Below are positions 1-7,808 of a DNA stretch of 8,898 bases, in pieces. Made by a program: the position numbers and the translations under genes. The stretch covers positions 1-8,898 of the forward strand of contig DRKG01000023.1 of the NCBI GenBank assembly GCA_011051855.1, read 5' to 3'. Position 1 is the first letter of the stretch, and each line of letters begins with the position of its first letter. This DNA comes from a bacterium. GTDB taxonomy: Bacteria > Planctomycetota > UBA1135 > UBA2386. The notes under the pieces were generated by a model. That model saw only the letters and a list, made by a program, of their open reading frames with translations, had not been told where the DNA came from and did not search any database.

Positions 1-1
1 A

Positions 2-51
2 CGCCGGGGTCGCATCCGCACGACGGTCCGCGCAGAGCGACCCCGCTGCCA

Positions 52-55
<4 letters not shown>
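2..55 (+). CDS. Possible 3' end of an upstream gene (partial), ATGA-coupled to the regulator
   Basis: Reading from base 2 gives 17 codons and a TGA at 53-55. That TGA overlaps the ATG of the response regulator at 52-54 in the classic ATGA arrangement of translationally coupled genes. The peptide ends in ...RAERPRCQ and is too short to assign. By analogy with NtrC-type operons the upstream gene could be the cognate histidine kinase, but nothing in these residues proves it. The two other forward frames have no stop here, so this frame is chosen only from the ATGA overlap. It would also explain why the regulator has no clear Shine-Dalgarno sequence. Confidence 0.3.
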
Positions 56-1428
<1,373 letters not shown>

Positions 1429-1469
1429 TGGGCACGGCCACCGGCAAGCAGCTATAACCTGCGCTCCGC
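1429..1469 (+). promoter_or_regulatory. Short gap with weak promoter-like elements before the TPR gene
   Basis: The 41 bases between the regulator and the TPR gene contain TATAAC at 1453-1458, a 5/6 match to a sigma-70 -10 box. No TTGACA-like -35 lies at normal spacing. Upstream, GGGCACG at 1430-1436 resembles the -24 half of a sigma-54 promoter, but the -12 half is poor: the expected GC falls one base late, at 1444-1445. There is no Shine-Dalgarno sequence before the ATG at 1470, so the TPR gene could be read from a short leader or by read-through from the regulator. Both elements are weak and could be chance. Confidence 0.2.
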
Positions 1470-4400
1470 ATGCTGAAGAAGAGCCTCCAGATCCTCGTCG
1501 CGTGCGCCTTCCTGGCGCTCGGGTCGATCGTGCTCTACGCGCTGCTCGGCATGCGCAGCCCACAGGATTCACTGGGCGACGCCGAAGCGCTGCTGCAGCG
1601 CGGCGACAACCTCGGCGCGGTCACCTTGCTCAGCCGGACCGAGAACAGCCCGCGCATCCAGGGGTCCCCGGCGCTGCTCGACCGGCTCTGGCAGTTGCGC
1701 CTCGAAGCCCACACCCGGCTCGGCAACCCGAAGGGAGCCCTGCGGGACGTGCGCAACCTGCTGCGCCACGGCCACGACGACGACGTCGAGCTGCGCCTGG
1801 CCGAGGTCCGCCTCTTGGCCCAGGCCGGCGACGGCGAAGCGGCCCGGCTGGCGGCGCGCGCCTTCCTCGCCGACCACCCGGACCACAGCCGCGGCCTCGA
1901 ACTCGCCGGCGAGGCGTGCCAGAGCGCCTACCAGCCACTGCTGCGTGCGCTCGGCAGCCAGCTCGACGCCGAGTTGGGTCACGCGCCGCGCGAGCGCGCG
2001 CGCCGCGCCATGCTGGCGTACCTGTTCCGCCCCGTCGGCGACCCCGAGATCGAGCGCGCCGCGGCCGACCTCGAAGCGCTGTTCGCGGGTGAGGCGCGTC
2101 TGCGCGGTGCTTGGCCACGGATCTGGCGAGATGCCCGACAGGTGCGGGAACGGGTCCAGGAGGCGCTCGGCTACTTCCAGCGCAGCCTCGACCTCGGCGG
2201 CGAACCGGTGGCCGCGTTCCGGGCGGTGGCCACGGCCCTGCAGCAAGCCGGCCGGATCGACGACCTGCTGTTCGCCTGCGAGATCCAGCGGCGACGCTTC
2301 GACCACGCCTACGTCGACGAAAGCGGCGCGCGCGCGGCCTGGGCGCGGCTGCTGGCCGGGCTGCCCGAGGCCGCGATCGCGACCGTCGATCGTTGGCTGC
2401 CGATCGAGCAGGTGCCGGAGCGCGGCGAGAACGACCGCATCAGCGATGCCACCGCCCAGCTGGCGGCGGCGCGCGCGCTCGCCGGCTGGCTCCTGCGCGA
2501 CGCCCAGAGCCTGAACGCGACCGCCAAGCTCGACCAGGCCATGTACGCGGCCGGCCGCCGCAGTCTCGACGCGTTGAACATCACCCAGGCGGGCCGGCGC
2601 CTGCTGCGCGAGACCGAGGATCGCCGGCCGATCCTTCACCACCTCGAGAACCTCGTCACCCGCAACGCCCGCCTGCCCAAGCCGCTCGACCGTCCCGACT
2701 TGGTGGCCACGTTCGCACCGCTGTGGATCGACGAACTCGAGGCCGCCAACGCCGCCGAGGACGAAGTGCAGACCGCGCTCGCCACCTGGCGGGACGCGCG
2801 TCCGGAAGACCTCACCCCACACCTGCGCCGAGCCGAGTATCTGCTCGCCAGCGGCAACACCGCCGCGGCCTTCAGCGCGCTCGACACCGCGCGCGAGCTG
2901 GCGCCGCTCGATCCGCGGCTGTTCGGGCTGCAACTGCGCATCGCGCGCCGCCACTACCAGGGCAGCGCCAACGACGGCGCCGGGCTGTTGGCGCAGTGCC
3001 TGAAGAACGGGCGCAAGGTCCCCGAGACGCTGGACACGATCGGTTTCCTCTTGTGCGCCGAGACGGCTCTCGCCCAGACCGACCGCCGCATCGCCGTGAT
3101 CGCCAGCAACTGCGCGCGCGCCGCCGTCAACGCCTTCCCGCGCGCGGTCGAACCGCGCGAACTCGAACTCCAGGCGCTCTTGCGCCTGGGCCGCTACGAG
3201 GAAGCCGCGCGCGCCGCCGATCTCGCGATCGACGCCCTCGCCCCCTCGCCAGACCTGCTGGCCCTGGCGATGCGCGCCCGCGAACTCGCCGGCCGCCCGC
3301 TCCGCGACCTGCTCTATCGGGCGATGCCGCGCGTCGCCCGCAACCGAGAACTGCAGGCGGCGCTGTTGCGGATCGCGCTCGCCGACGCGCCCGCCACCGC
3401 GATCCGCTTTCTCGACCCGGCGCTGCTCGCCGGCGACCAGGAGCTCGACCGCCGCGTTCTCGCCGTGCGCGCGTTGACGGCCGCCGGACGACTGGCACGC
3501 GCCGAACAGGTGATGGCGGCAATGCACTTCGACGCGAAGGCCACCGCGACCAGCCCCACGATGTTCGCCGAGTGGCTGCTCGCCGCCGCAGCGGAACGTG
3601 ACGACGGGGAGTTGCTGGCGACGCTGCGACGTTTGCGCATCCCGCTGCGCCTCGACGTCGGTCCGCAATCGCCTCTGCTCGCCGCGGCGGGCGAGTTGGC
3701 CGACCACCACCCGCACACGGCGCGCTACCTGCTCCGGCACGCGCTGGCCGCGGCCACGGCCGACGAACGCAACGGCAGCCTGTTCGTGCTGGCGGGCGAG
3801 CTGGCGCTGCGCGACCGCGACACCGTCGCCGCCATCGACGCCTGGACGGCCGCGCTGGCGTTCGACGACGGCATGCCCGCGGCCGAACGTCTGGCGCGGC
3901 TCCTGCTGCTGGCCGGCGACGCCGAGCGCGCGGAGCAGGTCTACGCGCTGGTGCCGACCCCGGACGACCCCGCGCTGGCGGCGCGCTTCGGTCGGCTCGC
4001 GCAGGCCGCCGCACTGCTGCAGCAAGCACTCCAGCGCGAGCCGGCCGACCTGATCACGCACGCGACGCTGATGACGTTCGGTCAGCCGGCGATGCTCGAC
4101 TGGTCCCCACCTGCCGACGAGGACCTGCAACGCGAACGCCTCGAACTCTTGGCGGGCCTGCGGGATCCTCTGCTCGGGCCGTTGTGCCTGGGGCGCGCCG
4201 ACGCGCTGCTGCGCGCCGATCCGAGCCGGCGCACCCACTACTTCCTGCTGGCGCGGGCCTCGGCCGACGCCGGCCTCGCGTCCGCGGCCGCCGCGCTCCA
4301 CGCCGAGTTGTTCCGCGGCGGCTACCTCGGGCCGGTGCTCTGGCGCGAGGTAGCCTACGCCGCCCAGGACCCCGCCTACGCGCCCGCCCCGGAGCTCCTG

Positions 4401-5486
4401 CTCAAGCTGATGGCGGCGACCACCGCCGGCGCGGTCGGCAGCTCGCCGCTGGCGATGGCCTACGGCAGCCGCATGATCGTCGAAGGCTTCCTCGCCGCCG
4501 ACCAGCCCGAGATGGCGCGCAACACCCGCCTGCTGCAATGGCGCGCGTTCCCGCAACTGCACACCTGGACCGACGACGACCTCGAACTGATCGCCACCGG
4601 CTACCCGCCGACCGTCGCCTGCCAAGTCCTCGACGAGATCCTGCGCGGGCCGCACGCCGGCGACCGCCGCACGCTGCTCGAACGTTGGTATGCACTCGCG
4701 CCGGCGGCCGTCGCCGCGGCACCCGATTCCTTGTCGACCCTGGTGCGCACGGCGCTGGCCCACTTGCAGAGCGACGGCGCACTCGGCTGCATCGTGCACT
4801 TCCTGCGCACCCACCCGGTCGCGAACGTGCCGTTCGAGCTCGCTCCGGCACTGATCGACCACCTCGAGCTGATCGCGCGCGGTCGCGACGACACCAGCCG
4901 ACTCGACCAGACCCTCACCGCGCTGCTGCAGGCGACCGGCGCCGAACGCACCCTGGCCGCCCTCGACGGCTTGCTCCAGCGCTACCCGAGCGCGATCCCG
5001 CTGTGGGGCGCACGCACACGCATCCGTCAGCTCGACGCGCCGGCAGAGGCCCTCGCCGAGCTGCGCACCGTGCTCGCACACGCCAGCGCTCCCAGTGCCG
5101 AGCTCGCATTCCTGGCGCTCGCAGCCGGCCGACGCGCACTCGACCCCTCCGACTACGATCGCCTCGACCGCCTGCCGCCCGAACTGCTGCAGAGCCCGAA
5201 GGGCCGGTTCGTGCAGGCGGTGATGGCGCTGCGCCGCGGCGACGCCGAACAGGCGATCGAGCACTTCGCCGAGGCCGCCCCGCAACCCGACGGCAGCCAC
5301 CTGTTCCTGTGTGCCCTGGCGTGGCTGGAGGCGCCCGCCGACGAAGGGCCCGAACGCGCCACGCTGCTGCTGCAGGAGCTGCTGCGCGATTACCCAGGCA
5401 GTTCGCGCGCCCAGAACGCCAAGAGCTTCGTGCGCCAGTTGTCGCCGCCCGCCGACGGCTCTGGCGACGGCGGCACGAAGCGGTGA
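1470..5486 (+). CDS. Giant TPR-repeat protein with N-terminal membrane anchor
   Basis: 1338 residues. The N-terminus is MLKKS followed by one hydrophobic helix (about residues 6-27), which should hold the protein in the inner membrane with the rest outside the cytoplasm. The remainder is an Ala/Leu/Arg-rich alpha-alpha solenoid. Recognisable TPR-like helical pairs occur near residues 30-150, 445-500, 560-610, 665-690, 740-860 and 1245-1330, the last ending YPGSSRAQNAKSFVRQL. No enzymatic motif is seen. TPR solenoids are protein-binding scaffolds. Large membrane or lipoprotein TPR proteins (for example PrsT) accompany exosortase/polysaccharide gene sets, and that role is inferred here from the neighbourhood; homology to PrsT is not shown. 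The start at 1470 is chosen because the anchor follows at once. Oddity: the last ~32 codons lie in a 110-base direct repeat whose other copy encodes the C-terminus of the deacetylase on the opposite strand. A 1319-codon open frame lies antisense, but it is a GC-bias shadow. Confidence 0.9.
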   Translation: MLKKSLQILVACAFLALGSIVLYALLGMRSPQDSLGDAEALLQRGDNLGAVTLLSRTENSPRIQGSPALLDRLWQLRLEAHTRLGNPKGALRDVRNLLRHGHDDDVELRLAEVRLLAQAGDGEAARLAARAFLADHPDHSRGLELAGEACQSAYQPLLRALGSQLDAELGHAPRERARRAMLAYLFRPVGDPEIERAAADLEALFAGEARLRGAWPRIWRDARQVRERVQEALGYFQRSLDLGGEPVAAFRAVATALQQAGRIDDLLFACEIQRRRFDHAYVDESGARAAWARLLAGLPEAAIATVDRWLPIEQVPERGENDRISDATAQLAAARALAGWLLRDAQSLNATAKLDQAMYAAGRRSLDALNITQAGRRLLRETEDRRPILHHLENLVTRNARLPKPLDRPDLVATFAPLWIDELEAANAAEDEVQTALATWRDARPEDLTPHLRRAEYLLASGNTAAAFSALDTARELAPLDPRLFGLQLRIARRHYQGSANDGAGLLAQCLKNGRKVPETLDTIGFLLCAETALAQTDRRIAVIASNCARAAVNAFPRAVEPRELELQALLRLGRYEEAARAADLAIDALAPSPDLLALAMRARELAGRPLRDLLYRAMPRVARNRELQAALLRIALADAPATAIRFLDPALLAGDQELDRRVLAVRALTAAGRLARAEQVMAAMHFDAKATATSPTMFAEWLLAAAAERDDGELLATLRRLRIPLRLDVGPQSPLLAAAGELADHHPHTARYLLRHALAAATADERNGSLFVLAGELALRDRDTVAAIDAWTAALAFDDGMPAAERLARLLLLAGDAERAEQVYALVPTPDDPALAARFGRLAQAAALLQQALQREPADLITHATLMTFGQPAMLDWSPPADEDLQRERLELLAGLRDPLLGPLCLGRADALLRADPSRRTHYFLLARASADAGLASAAAALHAELFRGGYLGPVLWREVAYAAQDPAYAPAPELLLKLMAATTAGAVGSSPLAMAYGSRMIVEGFLAADQPEMARNTRLLQWRAFPQLHTWTDDDLELIATGYPPTVACQVLDEILRGPHAGDRRTLLERWYALAPAAVAAAPDSLSTLVRTALAHLQSDGALGCIVHFLRTHPVANVPFELAPALIDHLELIARGRDDTSRLDQTLTALLQATGAERTLAALDGLLQRYPSAIPLWGARTRIRQLDAPAEALAELRTVLAHASAPSAELAFLALAAGRRALDPSDYDRLDRLPPELLQSPKGRFVQAVMALRRGDAEQAIEHFAEAAPQPDGSHLFLCALAWLEAPADEGPERATLLLQELLRDYPGSSRAQNAKSFVRQLSPPADGSGDGGTKR

Positions 5487-5500
5487 TCGCGCGGCCGGCA
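5391..5500 (+). repeat. 110-bp direct repeat, left copy (TPR gene 3' end)
   Basis: Aligns without gaps to 7808-7917 with 84 of 110 bases identical (hand count), including a run of 10 identical bases at 5441-5450. Homology stops abruptly on both sides: about 2/10 matches just before and 1/10 just after. On the plus strand it encodes the last TPR helix and stop codon of the TPR protein. On the minus strand it reads DHRFV...AGGDNWR.KL.AF..REL.G followed by TAA at 5392-5390, which matches 20 of 32 residues of the deacetylase C-terminus with the stop in the same place. It is therefore a relic of a deacetylase 3' end as well as functional TPR coding sequence. Confidence 0.85.
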
Positions 5501-5519
5501 CCGAGCAGTCGAGCCGGCC
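5493..5519 (+). terminator. GC-rich hairpin just after the TPR gene (candidate terminator)
   Basis: GGCCGGC (5493-5499) pairs perfectly with GCCGGCC (5513-5519). Inside, CGA (5502-5504) pairs with TCG (5509-5511) around a 4-base loop. It starts 7 bases after the TPR stop codon, as expected for a terminator, but only the weak pyrimidine run CCTCTTCC follows instead of a T tract. It straddles the right edge of the left repeat copy at 5500. It may equally be a transcript-end stabilising hairpin. Confidence 0.4.
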
Positions 5520-5611
5520 CTCTTCCATCGCAGAACCGGTAGTCTCGGAGAACGCCGTCCGGGCGAACCCGTGGCCATGACGGGCGTCCGATCCTTCCGC
5601 CGGGAGTTCCC
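5520..5611 (+). promoter_or_regulatory. Leader of the beta-helix gene with Shine-Dalgarno site
   Basis: GGGAG at 5602-5606 sits 5 bases before the ATG at 5612 and is a good ribosome-binding site that settles this start. It contrasts with the two upstream genes, which have none. The rest of the stretch should hold the promoter of the beta-helix gene, because a hairpin separates it from the TPR gene, but I see no convincing -35/-10 pair. Confidence 0.45.
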
Positions 5612-7777
5612 ATGCCTCGCGTGCTCTTCGCCCTGACGTTTCTCACGAGCCTCCTGCCTGCTCAGGAGCTCCCCCGCCGCCTTCTGAAAGCCGACGACAC
5701 GGTCATCAAGGAGTCCTGCCGTCTCGTGATCGACGGAGACCGGGCCATCGAGGACCTTCGCGGCGACGGCGTCGTGCAGATCGAAGGTTCGGGAATCACC
5801 GTGGAGTTCGAGCAGGGGCAGGTGCTCCGCGGCGCCGAGCCGACCGTGCCGCCGAACCAGATGCGGGGCATCGGCATCGTCGTGAGGGGGCAACACGACG
5901 TGCGCCTGCGGGGATTCGTGTTGCGCGGATTCAAGGTCGGCGTGCTGGCAGAAGACGCACCCGGCCTCGTGATCGAAGGCCTTCGACTCGCGGACCTGTA
6001 TCGCCAAAGGCTGGGATCGACGGTATCGCAGGAAGACAGCGGGGACTGGCTTTCCCCGCATCGCAACGACCAGCGCGAATGGATGGAGCACTATGGGGCT
6101 GGGATATACGTCGCCCGTTCCTCGCGAGTGACGGTTCGCGGATGCCACGCCCGCGACGGACAGAACGGATTGGTCCTCGACCGCGTCGAAGGATCGCGAG
6201 TCTACGACAACGACTTCTCGTTCCTGTCCGGTTGGGGGCTCGCCATGTGGCGATCCAGCGACAACGTCATCTCGCGCAATGCCTTCGATTTCTGCGTGCG
6301 GGGCTACAGTCACGGTGTCTACAACCGCGGGCAGGACTCCGCCGGAATCCTGATGTTCGAACAATGCTGCCGAAACCTCGTGATCGAGAACTCGGCCACG
6401 CACGGCGGCGACGGCTTCTTCGGCTTCGGTGGCCGGGAAGCCCTGGGGGAGGCCAAGGCCCCGGAGGGCTTCGACCACAGAAGGCGGGGCAACAACGACA
6501 ACGTCCTCGTCGGCAACGACTTCTCGGACGCCGTGGCGCACGGGATCGAGATGACCTTCAGTTTCGGGAACGTGTTTGCGAACAACGACCTCTCGCGCTG
6601 TGCGATCTGCGGAGTATGGGGCGGCTACTCGCGAGACACGCTCATCACACGGAACTCGTTCCGCGCCTGCGGGGACATGGCCTACGGCCTCGAACGCGGC
6701 GGCGTCAATATCGAGCACGGCCAAGACAACCTGATCGTGGAGAACACCTTCCGCGACAACGCCTGCGCGATTCACCTCTGGTGGGATGCCGATGAACGGC
6801 TGGCCTCGCTGCCCTGGTCCAAAGCCAATGGGCACGACATGTCGGGAAACGTCATCGCGAGGAACGACATTCGGGGCGGCGCGACCGGCATCCAACTCCG
6901 GGACAGCGGCACCGCCACCCTGGTTCGCGACAACGTCTTCACCGAAGTCCGAGACCCCATCGTGCTGTCCGGCGGGTCGCGAACGAAAGCGTCCGCGATG
7001 CCCAGGATCCCGTCTTGGCAGATGGGAAAGCCCCTCGGCGAGACGCGGCCCGTGGGAGCACGCCCCCACCTGCGCGGACGCGACAAGATCGTCATGACCC
7101 AATGGGGCCCCTGGCCGCACGAGGGCGGCCTCGTGCGCCTCGAATCGAGTCGCCCCTCCGGCCATCGCTGGGAAGTCCGCCTCCCCGAGGGGAGCGAACT
7201 GCTCCTGGAAGGCAGCGACGGGATGCATTGGCAGCAACTGGACGCCACCCACTGGGAAGCCACGGCCGAGAGCCCGGGGGTCCACCGGTACGCGATCGCC
7301 CATACAGGCGGCCGAGCCCAGCGCGGCGTCCTCGTGCGAACGGATTGGGCGGTCCGGATCTTTCCCTTCCCCCACGACCCCCGGACGGAAACCACCCTAT
7401 GGGAGCAGGCCGCTGCTCGGGCTCCCGAGTTCTCGCTGCCGGGCTTGTCCCTGGCCTTCGGCAACAAAGGGCCTTCCGAACTCGGCATCGATCCGCAGCT
7501 CACCGCCGCAAACATCGGCGGCGACCACTTCGGCATCCGGGCTCATTGCCGCCTGCCGCTCGCGAAGGGAAGCTGGCGCATCCGGACCCTCTCGGACGAT
7601 GGCGTGCGCGTGCAGGTGGACGACCAGCCCATCATCGACAATTGGACCTGGCACGGCCCCACCCGAGACGAAGGCAGCTTCCGCCTGAACGAGGCGAAGA
7701 CGGTGGACATCCTCGTGGACTACTTCGAGTTGGACGGGCACGCGGTGCTGGAGTTCGAGATCCGCCCGGAAGCCTGA
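5612..7777 (+). CDS. Secreted right-handed parallel beta-helix protein with C-terminal PA14 domain
   Basis: 721 residues. Residues 1-17 (MPRVLFALTFLTSLLPA) form a signal peptide with probable cleavage before QEL. Residues about 50-455 form a right-handed parallel beta-helix of the NosD/pectate-lyase-like type. A turn motif of the form N-hydrophobic-hydrophobic-x-x-N-x-F recurs at 218, 255, 297, 320, 343, 373, 413 and 436, often 22-24 residues apart, as expected for an asparagine ladder. A linker domain (about 490-590) carries TQWGPWPHEG. Residues about 595-718 are a PA14 domain (GSWRIRTLSDDGVRVQVDDQ, DNW at 676-678, DYFE at 703-706), a fold that often binds carbohydrate. The architecture suggests a secreted glycan-binding or glycan-processing protein (lyase or epimerase type), but no catalytic residues can be assigned. 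There is no PEP-CTERM or membrane tail. A sampled line is about 60-63% GC against about 77% in the TPR gene, and codon choice is looser, suggesting a later arrival. It lies between the two copies of the direct repeat. Confidence 0.92.
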   Translation: MPRVLFALTFLTSLLPAQELPRRLLKADDTVIKESCRLVIDGDRAIEDLRGDGVVQIEGSGITVEFEQGQVLRGAEPTVPPNQMRGIGIVVRGQHDVRLRGFVLRGFKVGVLAEDAPGLVIEGLRLADLYRQRLGSTVSQEDSGDWLSPHRNDQREWMEHYGAGIYVARSSRVTVRGCHARDGQNGLVLDRVEGSRVYDNDFSFLSGWGLAMWRSSDNVISRNAFDFCVRGYSHGVYNRGQDSAGILMFEQCCRNLVIENSATHGGDGFFGFGGREALGEAKAPEGFDHRRRGNNDNVLVGNDFSDAVAHGIEMTFSFGNVFANNDLSRCAICGVWGGYSRDTLITRNSFRACGDMAYGLERGGVNIEHGQDNLIVENTFRDNACAIHLWWDADERLASLPWSKANGHDMSGNVIARNDIRGGATGIQLRDSGTATLVRDNVFTEVRDPIVLSGGSRTKASAMPRIPSWQMGKPLGETRPVGARPHLRGRDKIVMTQWGPWPHEGGLVRLESSRPSGHRWEVRLPEGSELLLEGSDGMHWQQLDATHWEATAESPGVHRYAIAHTGGRAQRGVLVRTDWAVRIFPFPHDPRTETTLWEQAAARAPEFSLPGLSLAFGNKGPSELGIDPQLTAANIGGDHFGIRAHCRLPLAKGSWRIRTLSDDGVRVQVDDQPIIDNWTWHGPTRDEGSFRLNEAKTVDILVDYFELDGHAVLEFEIRPEA

Positions 7778-7808
7778 GCCCGCATCCCGAAGCTGGCTGG
7801 CCCGGGCT
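7777..7808. terminator. Weak inverted repeat between convergent genes
   Basis: AGCCCG (7777-7782) pairs with CGGGCT (7803-7808) around a 20-base loop in the gap between the convergent beta-helix and deacetylase genes. A bidirectional terminator is expected here, but the stem is short and there is no T tract on either strand, so support is thin. Confidence 0.2.

Noticed and set aside
1470..1550. Lipobox LVAC at residues 9-12 of the TPR protein
   Set aside because: The cysteine at residue 12 leaves too short a signal sequence, and the hydrophobic helix continues well past it, so a membrane anchor is more likely than a lipoprotein.
1569..5528. 1319-codon open frame antisense to the TPR gene
   Set aside because: It mirrors the TPR gene's codon-position GC bias, its product is low-complexity (Arg/Gln/Gly/Val-rich) with no motif, and the sense strand has clear TPR repeats and a membrane anchor.
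5390..7375. 661-codon minus-strand open frame across the beta-helix gene
   Set aside because: It is a shadow of the beta-helix gene; only its last ~35 codons have meaning, as a relic of a deacetylase C-terminus. There is no deacetylase motif upstream of DHRFV.
7700..7777. PEP-CTERM or other sorting signal at the end of the beta-helix protein
   Set aside because: The chain ends with the last PA14 strand (EFEIRPEA), with no hydrophobic helix or basic tail.
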